From NCBI GenBank assembly GCA_013297925.1, contig JAAFJC010000002.1, forward strand, positions 1 to 64,000: a stretch of 64,000 nucleotides of DNA. The letters are read 5' to 3'. The position numbers were made by a program, and so were the translations under genes. Source of the stretch: Comamonadaceae bacterium (GTDB lineage Bacteria > Pseudomonadota > Gammaproteobacteria > Burkholderiales > Burkholderiaceae_C). Below the pieces are notes generated by a model. The model worked only from the letters and a program-made list of their open reading frames with translations, did no database searches and had not been told where the DNA came from. Positions 36,301 through 43,872 of the stretch are shown here, one piece after another. Numbering within the stretch: the first letter of the stretch is position 1; every line of letters begins with the position of its first letter.

Positions 36301-37663
36301 TATAGCTGGCATTTACGCGCGCGGTTCAGGTAACGATGGAGCATTCTTCCGTGGTTTGTTCATCGGGCGCAGCCTCAACGACAAGGTGGGAGGCATCAAT
36401 ACTTATCCAAGTGATGCGGATTCGCAGTCTTTCTTTGCAACTTATCACTCGACTTTCCAGATGCGGGACAACACTTTTGCCCACATCAGCTTTGAAGAGC
36501 GGGTCCCCCGCCAAGGTGCTAGCCAGCGAGAAATCATTAATGATTTGGAGCGCAACGAAAGTGGCGTTTTCAAATCGGATGATTACTACACCGAACAAAT
36601 GGAGCGCGGTACGGTGCTAAATGGCAACAATAAGTTGATCAAAGCATTTGCTGGCGCTCGCTCCATGCCCGCAAACTTGCTGACATACAACCAGAGGGAT
36701 GAGAACAATCCTAATGGAGTGGAAAACTTTTCTTTAGCAGGAGCTATTTGGGATCCGCACGGCTATTGGGGTAACAAAGGCTATTACTGGACATATGACA
36801 CACCGTTTTACACCTCAGGTGGCGGATGTCAGCCATCACTGTTCCCCACGGCCAATGGCAAAAACTCATTAGGGCGATATAACGGTCAGTCTTGTTCTGG
36901 TGAATTCTATGGCTTGAGTTTCCAAAGCGATACCGACTTTATGGATGAGCCCACCCGAGAAAACGCTTCTTATTGGCCTATGGATGTGGAGCGCGTTGAT
37001 TGCAACAGCGCGGCGTACAGCAACGCCAGCTGGGGGACGCAAGCCAGAGCTTGCAGGCAGGTGGTTGGCAGTGGCTGGAACTCTTGGAAACTTGGACAGA
37101 TGCGAGGAGCTAGCTTGCGCGCCGGAGGAAAATATATTCTTCGCTTCCCAAATCCTACTGGGCCAGTGATCAACGGCAGTGGCCCCAAATATCTAGCTGG
37201 CATCAAACAAGGCAATATGGTCAACGCTGAAGGTCAAACGGTGGCCATGATGATTCCAAAAATTGTGTCTGTGAACTTTACCAACGTGACCAAGGCATCT
37301 GACAGCTTCGTTTTTGCGGTGAGCTTTGATGGCAGCAAGAATCCAGCGGGAGTCATAGGACGATCAGGTAATGCCAAGCGCTTTCAGTGGTTACTCGGCC
37401 CCAACCCTAACCCAGACTTCCAACCTCCCAGCGATCAAGCTCGGAAATTGGTATTGGTCAACACCCGTGCTGAGGTTGAAGCCGACACCACCGGCACAAA
37501 AATGTGGCAAGACAGAGCCAACAACTTAGTTTGGGTGAAGGTGATGGGTGGATTGCGGGTTGATCCTTGGTATCGGATCGTGAATTTCACGGCTCCCTTC
37601 GGTGCTGATCTGTACAACGTAATGGGCCTTTATATCAAAGACGAGACCATTCCTAACCAATGA
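33341..37663 (+). CDS. CEMIP-like G8-domain lipoprotein with beta-helix
   Basis: A 1440-residue surface or periplasmic lipoprotein. Residues 12-25 form a lipoprotein signal ending in LSGC (Cys25). After a ~200-residue region comes a proline-alanine linker of repeated PPA units, then an ASH-like choice-of-anchor domain (ITFGAQQNAVASAPRSFTIS to VSLSGT). Around residues 450-540 is a G8 domain: NWSDASLWGGTLP, GSGVVIPAGKTVILD and TINGTLKFAD. The rest is a long right-handed beta-helix with HWHM and VVHGTSGVRVVNNICHNITG segments as in CEMIP/TMEM2-type proteins. Animal CEMIP depolymerises hyaluronan; the bacterial substrate is unknown. A small membrane protein gene overlaps its stop by four bases. 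Confidence 0.82.
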   Translation: MINVFKSHVGFKFSGVFLASVLSGCGGGGMSTTAGGSNANLVLSGHAATGLALTNAKVQIKCNGGFVASGVTSDLGAYTVAMPAGASLPCVIRVTGASVSLHAVTGGSVLSAETNVTPLSELVLTSAANRNAAIAFDQFSNAQFEYLSPAQISVAHKEVVDLFRPLVNLSGIRDFVSEPLIPAVPSKGQLGNYFDQLLDGLNAQIAAKKFTYAQIATALLTHKTGVLASSALWGDGGQGPVGAPSPPPAPPAPPAPPAPPAPPAPPAPPAPPAPAPILSLSTTAITFGAQQNAVASAPRSFTISNSGNADLLLTALTLSGNHLGDFLRNGSATSCVNGIKLVPQASCTYSVVFHPTALGARQASVAIAHNGSSSPSPVSLSGTSQAQPASELDAAIAYAQNAATAAFTTVQNFITQTYSAISNLMVRDIGVETSLPAAPASTANTSNSQNWSDASLWGGTLPLNGSGVVIPAGKTVILDTDTTNLGDVTINGTLKFADKNVRLTANKVTISGTGALMVGEPSKPYAHKAIITLTGARPNFPADRIITNTRGITVLDGGKFELYGASPSPVWTQLNDHAAAGTKALTLKDTVNWKADDTIIVGPTDFYGVNPTERMALATAANGTSLETKTALAKFRWGKMQYMTNDGLSLTPGVYTPPVEPAPRQLDQRAAVGNLSRNIVIQGADDADWTGKGFGAHVMVMGLSSKVFVDGVEFRRVGQAGAMARYPFHWHMLSYDQATGAFKGNATGHEIRNSAIWDSAQRCIVVHGTSGVRVVNNICHNITGHAMFLEDAVERKNIFEGNLVLTVKRPTNENLILLHEGDMHLSGSSGFWITNPDNIIRHNVVGDVIGNAYWNSFPTSGVGLSRKAKNPDLAGTQWANLQMNPRSMPHGIFDNNVGYSTGESGINTDMMLAGGGPIGDDRGDAGNATYEPTIDGRPWDINGAVNGGAPGSANARATFSRVTLYKTNTGYANRVTAPDYPQWLMSDIAGIYARGSGNDGAFFRGLFIGRSLNDKVGGINTYPSDADSQSFFATYHSTFQMRDNTFAHISFEERVPRQGASQREIINDLERNESGVFKSDDYYTEQMERGTVLNGNNKLIKAFAGARSMPANLLTYNQRDENNPNGVENFSLAGAIWDPHGYWGNKGYYWTYDTPFYTSGGGCQPSLFPTANGKNSLGRYNGQSCSGEFYGLSFQSDTDFMDEPTRENASYWPMDVERVDCNSAAYSNASWGTQARACRQVVGSGWNSWKLGQMRGASLRAGGKYILRFPNPTGPVINGSGPKYLAGIKQGNMVNAEGQTVAMMIPKIVSVNFTNVTKASDSFVFAVSFDGSKNPAGVIGRSGNAKRFQWLLGPNPNPDFQPPSDQARKLVLVNTRAEVEADTTGTKMWQDRANNLVWVKVMGGLRVDPWYRIVNFTAPFGADLYNVMGLYIKDETIPNQ
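34081..34166 (+). repeat. In-frame 9-base tandem repeat (CCAGCACCA)n
   Basis: About seven near-perfect copies of CCAGCACCA, degenerating at the 3' end, encode the PAP linker of the G8 lipoprotein. The unit length keeps the frame, so copy number can vary linker length without breaking the gene. Confidence 0.9.
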
Positions 37664-38064
37664 TCAGAGCTACGAATGTGAGAAGAATCTGGAAGTACAC
37701 ACTAGCCCTCAGCTTGTTGACTTTGTTTCTTGTATTCGGGCTTATTTTTTGGGATCAGCGAGGCTCAAATCAATCTTTGTTTTCAGCCTCGGAGCGTGTA
37801 GAGCCCTTAAAAGTTTTGCACGCGCGTTGTGTCCAAGATATGTTGTCCAACACTTGCAAAGTCATGGGGTCTGCGGCGAATCAAGTGTCTGCGCAGCCTG
37901 GAGAGCTAGTCTTTATTGCGGGAGTAGGTACTGTTGACGCAGTTGAGTACGCAGCGCTGCACGCGGCTGGGGAAGCAATGTGCTCGGTGGTAACTAACGC
38001 ATGTATAAACAATTGGGAAGGTGCCCAGTGCCGCACTGGGCGGCGGCTTTATCTCGCTGATTAA
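37660..38064 (+). CDS. Hypothetical single-span membrane protein
   Basis: A 134-residue protein I do not recognise. One membrane segment (residues ~12-31, KYTLALSLLTLFLVFGLIFW) is followed by a periplasmic domain with several cysteines (ARCVQDM, NTCKVMG, AMCSVV, NACINNW, AQCRTG), likely disulfide-bonded. Its ATG overlaps the G8 gene stop (ATGA), so the two are co-translated and may act together at the envelope. It is convergent with the bilin operon, the stop codons lying next to each other. Confidence 0.7.
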   Translation: MIRATNVRRIWKYTLALSLLTLFLVFGLIFWDQRGSNQSLFSASERVEPLKVLHARCVQDMLSNTCKVMGSAANQVSAQPGELVFIAGVGTVDAVEYAALHAAGEAMCSVVTNACINNWEGAQCRTGRRLYLAD

Positions 38065-38790
38065 TTAGCGAGTTTGGATTGCAGAAACTTCAAAGAAGTT
38101 TTGCATAAACTCTCGAGTCCAGTTTTCGCCAAATAGGCGACTCAAAAGAGGCAGGCCTGGAGAGTTGTCGCGGTGATGCTCCATGTAGGCTTCCAACCAA
38201 ACATGATGATCTTGGGTTTGTTCTCGATTAGCCAACGAGTTTAAGGCGCTCTTAGAGGCCCACTCATTGATGCACATCGTGACGGATTGCCAATAAGCAG
38301 TCATTGCAAGTTCGTGCGGTTTTCTCAAAAAAATCTCGTGTCCGCTTGCGCAGCTTTCGAACCAACCGGGTAGTTCTTTGTCGTGAAAGGGCCGTGTACG
38401 ATTCAGCGCGCATTGCCAAGCACGGGTGGATATGGTGGGCGGTGCGACCACATCTAGCACGGCGACCTGCAAGGTGTTTCCAAGCACCACGGTTTCAGCC
38501 GCTAGGGTTGGCCAATCGTAGGAAGTGTTTGGAAGCAGGAACAATGACTCTACGGATACCTTCGCGCCGTGCAACGTCATAAGCCGTACTTGCCCGCGTT
38601 GGCTCGTCCAGCATCGATAACTTAGTTCCACTGGGCCAGAGGGCAACTGAGCAGCCTGCAAATGCCAAGGAGCGGTATCAATGTTGATCCAACCTGAATC
38701 TTGGGCGACCGTGGATTCACCAAAAAATCTTAGGCTAAGGGCATGTTGCAAAGGTGTCGCTTCGATCAAAGCTTGCGCTCCCAGCACCAT
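38065..38790 (-). CDS. HY2-family ferredoxin-dependent bilin reductase, divergent
   Basis: A 241-residue protein, the normal length for ferredoxin-dependent bilin reductases (PcyA/PebA/PebB/PcyX), which reduce biliverdin to phycobilins. The core FLLPNTSYDWPTLAAETVVL aligns with the family's P..xYDLPxxGxDxV, followed by LQVAVLDVVAP; the C-terminus HHRDNSPGLPLLSRLFGENW matches the NDPxxxMLxRLFGxxWT block. By-eye alignment puts Glu99 where the catalytic Asp (PcyA Asp105) usually lies and Ser210 where the C-terminal Asp of PebS-type enzymes lies. Product chemistry may therefore differ. It is the last gene of a ten-gene operon with ferredoxin and a phycobiliprotein-like protein, and overlaps the phosphatase gene by 25 bases. 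Confidence 0.8.
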   Translation of the reverse strand: MVLGAQALIEATPLQHALSLRFFGESTVAQDSGWINIDTAPWHLQAAQLPSGPVELSYRCWTSQRGQVRLMTLHGAKVSVESLFLLPNTSYDWPTLAAETVVLGNTLQVAVLDVVAPPTISTRAWQCALNRTRPFHDKELPGWFESCASGHEIFLRKPHELAMTAYWQSVTMCINEWASKSALNSLANREQTQDHHVWLEAYMEHHRDNSPGLPLLSRLFGENWTREFMQNFFEVSAIQTR

Positions 38791-39305
38791 TGAGCCGCGC
38801 TTAAACTCAACTCTGAAATATGAGCTTGCGGCCGTATGATTTTTATCAATTCCACAGCGTCAGAAAGTGGAAGATTCCATGCACACCTAAGCGCCGCCAA
38901 GGTCACCGCAGGCGCGCGGCCAACGCCGTGAAAACAAAATACTCTTCCGCAGGATCCCGTGCGCAAAATGTCGCAAGCGGCGCTGACAGCTAATTTGAAA
39001 GCCATCTGCTGCTCAAGAGGGAAGCACCTAACGAAATCAACGGAAGACGGATGACTCATCCTATCAATCATGGGATGCTGAGTGAATAAATCCGAAAATG
39101 TCGTTTCGGTTAACTCAAAGCCATGCAAGTTCAGCTCGGGATAAATTTCTAATAGACTGTTACCGCTCACGTTAACGAGATGTAGCCTTCCCGTTTTGGC
39201 AAGGCGTGCTAACTCATCAGGATATGGCAATCCTTGTATGTCCAAGATCCGCAACAACGCATCGGATCGGATCAATCGCTGATCGAAGAGTGCGAGGGTA
39301 GTCAT
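38766..39305 (-). CDS. Cysteine-based protein phosphatase-like protein (CX5R)
   Basis: A 179-residue protein. The P-loop CX5R motif of dual-specificity/tyrosine phosphatases appears as VFCFHGVGRAPAV, with Cys124 and Arg130; the usual His before the Cys is Phe and the Ser/Thr after the Arg is Ala, so activity may be weak. An upstream acidic region could supply the general acid but I cannot assign it. Lying two genes after a Ser/Thr kinase in one operon, it may reverse or read phosphorylation. It overlaps its neighbours by 4 and 25 bases. Confidence 0.65.
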   Translation of the reverse strand: MTTLALFDQRLIRSDALLRILDIQGLPYPDELARLAKTGRLHLVNVSGNSLLEIYPELNLHGFELTETTFSDLFTQHPMIDRMSHPSSVDFVRCFPLEQQMAFKLAVSAACDILRTGSCGRVFCFHGVGRAPAVTLAALRCAWNLPLSDAVELIKIIRPQAHISELSLSAAQWCWERKL

Positions 39306-39886
39306 TGATTCAAAAGCGTTGCAAATGAGTTGCGCAGCTCTTGTTCATCTTGGACAGGGCGGCGCGCATCTGTGTAAAGATGAAAACCACCCCACTGACC
39401 AGGCTGCATAAGGCGCTGCTGTGTGAGCGCCTCGCCTGTCTGCGACAACGCTTTGCTTGGGGCATCCGCTAAGTCCCAGAGCACATGAAAGCGATCAGCC
39501 TGCGACAGCGCTGCATGCAGTTGCAGAGCCTCCATACAATGCACCATGATGATCACTTGATCGAAGCTACCGGGCGCTGTTGATAAAAGGCCTATAGAAG
39601 ACGACAGCGCTCCAACAGGTATAGGAGGTCTTGGCGCGAAGGCAATGGATAGCTTCGGATCGTCCAGTAACTCTGAAATATCGTTAAGGGTCACGTGGCG
39701 GCGCAGTAGCCCTCCAACGCCCACCCGATGTTTCATCGAATCTGGATAAGCTGCGCTCAGGTTAGAGTTGATTGCAAGTTCAACAACCAAGGTGGAATCA
39801 AGTGGGCGATCTAACGGCAAAACACTCAAGTGTTGGAGCGCCCAAATATGGGAATAGATGACAGCATGTACATTGCGACGGGTCAT
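39302..39886 (-). CDS. Unknown protein of the bilin operon
   Basis: A 194-residue soluble protein that I do not recognise. Visible parts are HAVIYSHIWALQHLSVLPL, HRVGVGGLLRRHVTLNDIS and FDQVIIMVHCMEALQLHAAL. No signal peptide or membrane helix. The ATG at 39886 lies ten bases after the kinase stop; an ATG at 39922 would overlap the kinase gene and add twelve residues. Its 3' end overlaps the phosphatase gene by four bases, so it belongs to the same translationally coupled block. Kinase substrate or bilin-handling protein are equally open. Confidence 0.6.
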   Translation of the reverse strand: MTRRNVHAVIYSHIWALQHLSVLPLDRPLDSTLVVELAINSNLSAAYPDSMKHRVGVGGLLRRHVTLNDISELLDDPKLSIAFAPRPPIPVGALSSSIGLLSTAPGSFDQVIIMVHCMEALQLHAALSQADRFHVLWDLADAPSKALSQTGEALTQQRLMQPGQWGGFHLYTDARRPVQDEQELRNSFATLLNQ

Positions 39887-39896
39887 GGCTCTACTT

Positions 39897-41747
39897 TCAA
39901 AGAATAAACTCATGCGCATCAACAGATGCCATTTTGAAACGCTGCAAGCTCATCGTATTTCGATCTCGATCATGATTTTGAACAATCACAGCGCCTTGCA
40001 TCTCGCCGTGGGCATTTAATGCAATGAGAAGAGGCTTATCCGAGATACAAATCACCTTATGACACGATGCGTTGCTATAGTCTTGTCGAATCAAGCAGTT
40101 TTGAATTGCATCAAAGCCAATCCAAGAATTCTGTCCTAAAGCGACAATCAAGCTGCCATTTTGTTGACCAACTTGGATCGGTTGCCGTCCAGGCTCCAAG
40201 GTCCAAATGCAAACACCTTTACCGTTGACAAGCGCAACACTTGCGTAACAGCGACCACGATGCAAGCGCAGTTCCAGCACCGGCCCGTCAGTACGCCAGT
40301 GCATCAGTAAATCACCATCAAAGTTGCGCCACCAAATTTCTTGATTGGCCAGGCCACCACTCACAACAAAACTATTTGTATCAACGGCTACCGCAGGCTG
40401 CATGGCATAGTGTTTATGCCGCACTGCAATGATCACTTCATCTTTAAGTAAATCCAATATCAACACGCGCCGAGCCTGCGCAACTGCAAGATATTTACCA
40501 TTGTAGGCAAACGAGAGAATAGTTTCGCCAAAGTTCGTATCTGAAAGTCTGTGCCGTTTTCGCGTTAAGGGGTCAACAACCAGTAATTGACCTTCAGATA
40601 TGAAAGCTACTCCGCTGGAATGTAGAAAAAAGGGTGCAACGGAGGCAGTGAGTGCAACGGGCGTCTTAACCGAAGGCCACCAACACCAAATACCGCTGCT
40701 CATTCCTAAAAACACTCCACGCTCATCCACGCTGACCTGCTCTGGTTCCTCTGTAAAAGAAATGCCATCAAATTTAGTCCCGTTTACAAATTTATCGAAC
40801 TGTTCAGGCTCAGAAAAAAATGTAGAGCTCTGATAAGTTGTCTTGTCGGTTGCTATGCTCAATATGTCATGGACTGAAGTGCTAAGCGCATTCGTCGGTA
40901 AAACAGCAATTGCCTGCTGAACACTTGGGAATCGATCCTGTGGGCGCTTGGCGCAAGCTCTAGCGATCCATTCTCGCCACGCTTTAGATTCAATTTCCTC
41001 CAACGGTAGCGGCCTTGCTAAATGCGCACGATAAATTTCCTCCACCGAGCCAATAAATGGCAACTGACCATAGAGTAATTCAAATGCAATGATGCCCAGA
41101 CTATAAATATCGCTGCTGGCATCAAAGCCTCCATGAAGCCTTTCCGGCGCAGAGTACGCGGGGCTACCATTCGTATGAATCCCTGCTCTTGCTTCCCTGA
41201 ATGCAGCGACCGAACCCAAATCAGCAATTTTGAAAGACCAGTTATCGTTGAGTGCGTCTGCTGTACACAGAATATTACTAGGTTTGATGTCGCAATGAAT
41301 GTAACCGTGTTCATGCAGATCAATCAACCCATACAAACAATGCGCCAAGATTCGGTGGACAATATTTTCTTGTAGCAAGCCCGCGGTGCAAAGACCGGAC
41401 ACACTGCCGCCATTCATATACTCATAAATTAATACGCTATGGCCACTGGAAAGTATGCGGGTGTCAAGGCACTTGATGACGTAGGGCGATCTTAGATGCA
41501 AGGCAACTGCGGCCTCGCGTCTGTAAGCCGCTTGTCTGTGTGGTCCGAAGACTTTAGCAACACACCGTCCATGATTAGCACCGGCTTCACCTTGTTTGAT
41601 TTTCCAAACGGATGTGCCGTCGCCACTATGGATGAGTTGAGTATCTGCAAATAATTCAAGCAAACGCAATTCAACTTCTGCTGAATCGGAGAACTCAATG
41701 TGTGCGTCATCCTCGGAGCGCTTAAAAATCACGGTCGCTTCGGTCAC
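39897..41747 (-). CDS. Ser/Thr protein kinase with C-terminal beta-propeller-like sensor
   Basis: A 616-residue Hanks-type kinase. Catalytic residues are present: Lys65 in CVAKVFG, Glu78 in the C-helix, HCDIKPSN with Asp153 and Asn158, DLG at 176-178 in place of DFG, and the APE-like SAPE at 199-202. Residues ~330-616 lack membrane helices and read as repeated four-strand units (for example GVFLGMSSGIWCWWPSV and ILSFAYNGKYLAVAQARRVL), a probable WD40-like propeller. It is thus cytoplasmic. Its start overlaps the V4R gene stop by four bases. Its place among bilin genes suggests it transduces the state of the bilin protein. Confidence 0.88.
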   Translation of the reverse strand: MTEATVIFKRSEDDAHIEFSDSAEVELRLLELFADTQLIHSGDGTSVWKIKQGEAGANHGRCVAKVFGPHRQAAYRREAAVALHLRSPYVIKCLDTRILSSGHSVLIYEYMNGGSVSGLCTAGLLQENIVHRILAHCLYGLIDLHEHGYIHCDIKPSNILCTADALNDNWSFKIADLGSVAAFREARAGIHTNGSPAYSAPERLHGGFDASSDIYSLGIIAFELLYGQLPFIGSVEEIYRAHLARPLPLEEIESKAWREWIARACAKRPQDRFPSVQQAIAVLPTNALSTSVHDILSIATDKTTYQSSTFFSEPEQFDKFVNGTKFDGISFTEEPEQVSVDERGVFLGMSSGIWCWWPSVKTPVALTASVAPFFLHSSGVAFISEGQLLVVDPLTRKRHRLSDTNFGETILSFAYNGKYLAVAQARRVLILDLLKDEVIIAVRHKHYAMQPAVAVDTNSFVVSGGLANQEIWWRNFDGDLLMHWRTDGPVLELRLHRGRCYASVALVNGKGVCIWTLEPGRQPIQVGQQNGSLIVALGQNSWIGFDAIQNCLIRQDYSNASCHKVICISDKPLLIALNAHGEMQGAVIVQNHDRDRNTMSLQRFKMASVDAHEFIL

Positions 41748-42451
41748 GATGCGAGCACTTCTTTATAGACTTCATCGTACGCTTTACCTTCGTCTACGAG
41801 ACTTTGCCCCCAACGAATTCGGTCAGGACCTGAGATAAGAAAGCGGCACAGTGGAGCGCTGCCAGCTTGCCTCTCTTCAATCATCAAGCAATCCAATTCC
41901 GCTTGAGCAAGGGATTCAAAAATTCCTCGCAGCATTCCAGCAATCAGTTGATCAACGCAAGTATCTACATTCGGCAATGCATAGCGAAAGACACTGTCTG
42001 TTAATTCTGCAACCAATACGCCATGCGATTCAATGCCATCCATCCTCATGCTGAGTTTGCCCCAGCCGTGATGCGAAAAATAAGACTCAACCATCTCTTT
42101 GTATTCGATGACTGTCAGGGCGTCAATGCGGCGATTGGCAGCGACGCGCAACTCACGTTCAAATGATGTCGCAACCTTTCTCCCCCAGCGAAGGCCACAT
42201 GAGTTGAAAATAACTTGCCATGCCTCGCCCGCTTCGTACTCAATCGCTTTGTGAATACCTACGATTAAATCAGTAGAAAGATAGATAATTTTTGTGCCTG
42301 CGGCACTACTCGCCGTACCTTCATACAAATCGAAGGACTGAGATGAATCGGAGAACATCCGGCGATAGACGTCATCCACCATGGACTGTGTCATTGTGCT
42401 GTCTGTATCGAATGGAGGGGTGTTGTTCATATCGGGTCGTCCAAGCAACAT
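41744..42451 (-). CDS. V4R-domain protein 1
   Basis: A 235-residue soluble protein with a C-terminal V4R (4-vinyl-reductase-type) small-molecule-binding domain, as in BchJ and the sensor domains of XylR/DmpR. Landmarks are LIVGIHKAIEYEAGEAWQVI, CGLRWG, then CVDQLIAGMLRGIFESL and APLCRFLISG, the late Cys of the family. It is a paralogue of the protein at 43873. V4R domains bind hydrophobic ligands including tetrapyrrole precursors, so bilin binding, loading or sensing is a reasonable guess. The start shares one base with the preceding stop (TGATG); an ATG at 42430 is possible. Confidence 0.75.
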   Translation of the reverse strand: MLLGRPDMNNTPPFDTDSTMTQSMVDDVYRRMFSDSSQSFDLYEGTASSAAGTKIIYLSTDLIVGIHKAIEYEAGEAWQVIFNSCGLRWGRKVATSFERELRVAANRRIDALTVIEYKEMVESYFSHHGWGKLSMRMDGIESHGVLVAELTDSVFRYALPNVDTCVDQLIAGMLRGIFESLAQAELDCLMIEERQAGSAPLCRFLISGPDRIRWGQSLVDEGKAYDEVYKEVLAS

Positions 42452-43035
42452 CAGCCTGCAGTTAGAGTGTCAATAGCTAGCTGTATGTATGGCTCAAAAA
42501 GTGCGTTGGATTCTTCATCTAATTTGTCTTTGAAGCCATTCCTCAGCTTGCTGTAAGTCTCCCATATAGCGCGTGCATTGACTGGTACGCCTTCTGGCAC
42601 CGCTTGTGATTGACTGGCAAACAAGGCACGTTTGCGCGTCGTTTCACGGTCAGGAAAATACAGCGCCTGTAGGATCGTACGTAGCCACAATAGTTGTTTG
42701 TCTCGAAACCATGCGGGATCGTTCATCAGCATGCACAGAGTAGCGAAAGCGCTCACGCTACTGATATCGCGCACGCATTTTGTGCGCGCATAGGCATGCC
42801 TGTCTTCAAAAGGATAGTGCACAAGTATTTCATTGACAACATTTTCGACAATACCTTGCTCTGCAGCGGCAATTGCTCGCGCTGCGTTCGCGCGTGCTTG
42901 CATAGCGGGAAAGTTGCGTTCATACAGCGCGAGTTCTTCTTCTGTTAAATGCCTGTTCTCGGCAGTCTTAAATACTTCGGCAGCATTGGGATGCAGTCGT
43001 AAGCTCGATGTTGGCGCAATGGAGGGAATAGGCAT
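42451..43035 (-). CDS. Phycobilisome-family (phycobiliprotein-like) protein
   Basis: A 194-residue helical globin-fold protein resembling phycocyanin and allophycocyanin subunits. The first helices carry ALYERNFPAMQARANAARAI and VENVVNEILVHYP. The key block TKCVRDISSVSAFATLCMLM matches the alpha-84 region of phycobiliproteins (KCARDIGYYLRMVTYCL), keeping Cys87, Arg89 and Asp90, that is, the bilin-attachment cysteine and its two chromophore contacts. LLWLRTILQALYFP follows, where cyanobacterial subunits have LREVYRALGLP. A ~20-residue N-terminal extension is extra. Rods, linkers and other phycobilisome parts are absent, so light harvesting is unlikely. Confidence 0.78.
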   Translation of the reverse strand: MPIPSIAPTSSLRLHPNAAEVFKTAENRHLTEEELALYERNFPAMQARANAARAIAAAEQGIVENVVNEILVHYPFEDRHAYARTKCVRDISSVSAFATLCMLMNDPAWFRDKQLLWLRTILQALYFPDRETTRKRALFASQSQAVPEGVPVNARAIWETYSKLRNGFKDKLDEESNALFEPYIQLAIDTLTAG

Positions 43036-43074
43036 AACGATCCTCTAAAAATTCAATAAAAATGTTGATGCGGC

Positions 43075-43857
43075 TTAAGCCGCAGCTGCGGGTTGATTTC
43101 GAGCCTTCGCGTTCGTCCAAGGAATTTTTTCAAAAAAGCTGAATACGGTTTGCGTGCTGACACTGCGCCAGTCTGCAGCAGGAGAAACCCGACCCAGACG
43201 ATCGCTGAGCTCATACGCTTTCGCTAGATGATTCTGTCCAGCGCCAATCGACAGTTTGGTCGCCTTGCTCGTGAGCCATGGCAATTGACTAAAAAAACCA
43301 ACAGCTTTTTCGTCATGACGAGCGGGTAACACATGCATGATGCGCTGAGGTATATCCAGCGCTTCGTCTATGGACTTGCTGATCCAAGGTAATACCCTGA
43401 AAAAATCGGCAGCTTTTATGGTGGTCAGTGACATAACGGCTTTGTTTGTCTTGACGTCCTGATGTCTTGCCTGCTCATGAGCCTGCTTTTCCATAGCGTG
43501 CCCGATTTCTGTGTTCTTGGAAATATGAGGTGTATCCACATCAATATCCAAATCGGTGTCTGCTTTGGTTGTTTGCGTCTGCGCGATAGCACTACTTTCA
43601 ACTGAATTCGTAGTCACATGATCGGCTTGTATTTGCGGCGCAGAGACATCCAAAACCTTCAAACTAGGCATGGGTCTCAGAGCTTCTAGCTTGACGCCTT
43701 GCGACGCAAACTGCCAAAACAAGGTCGAATTTGATAGCTGGCGATGGATCGATTTGGCATCAGCCAGCGGTCGATATGCGGAAACACCGACATGCGCCAT
43801 CGCCACAAGATTGGCGAAGCGCTGCACGTGTTTGGCTTGTACAGGGTCGATTAGCAT
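43075..43857 (-). CDS. Protein with three FFxx[LI]PW motifs
   Basis: A 260-residue protein I do not recognise. The N-terminal ~60 residues look helical; residues ~75-140 are polar and probably disordered. The C-terminal half carries three copies of a short motif: DFFRVLPW (151-158), GFFSQLPW (187-194) and SFFEKIPW (240-247), each followed by a small polar/lysine patch. Such spaced aromatic motifs in a flexible chain are typical of linkers or scaffolds that dock on a repeated partner. Between the phycobiliprotein-like and V4R genes, a linker or adaptor role is attractive but unproven. Confidence 0.65.
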   Translation of the reverse strand: MLIDPVQAKHVQRFANLVAMAHVGVSAYRPLADAKSIHRQLSNSTLFWQFASQGVKLEALRPMPSLKVLDVSAPQIQADHVTTNSVESSAIAQTQTTKADTDLDIDVDTPHISKNTEIGHAMEKQAHEQARHQDVKTNKAVMSLTTIKAADFFRVLPWISKSIDEALDIPQRIMHVLPARHDEKAVGFFSQLPWLTSKATKLSIGAGQNHLAKAYELSDRLGRVSPAADWRSVSTQTVFSFFEKIPWTNAKARNQPAAAA

Positions 43858-43872
43858 GTTGCTAGATTGCGC

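Noticed and set aside
39897..41747. Kinase as a pseudokinase because of DLG in place of DFG
   Set aside because: The catalytic Lys, Glu, HxD, Lys and Asn are all present, and DLG is tolerated in active Hanks-type kinases.
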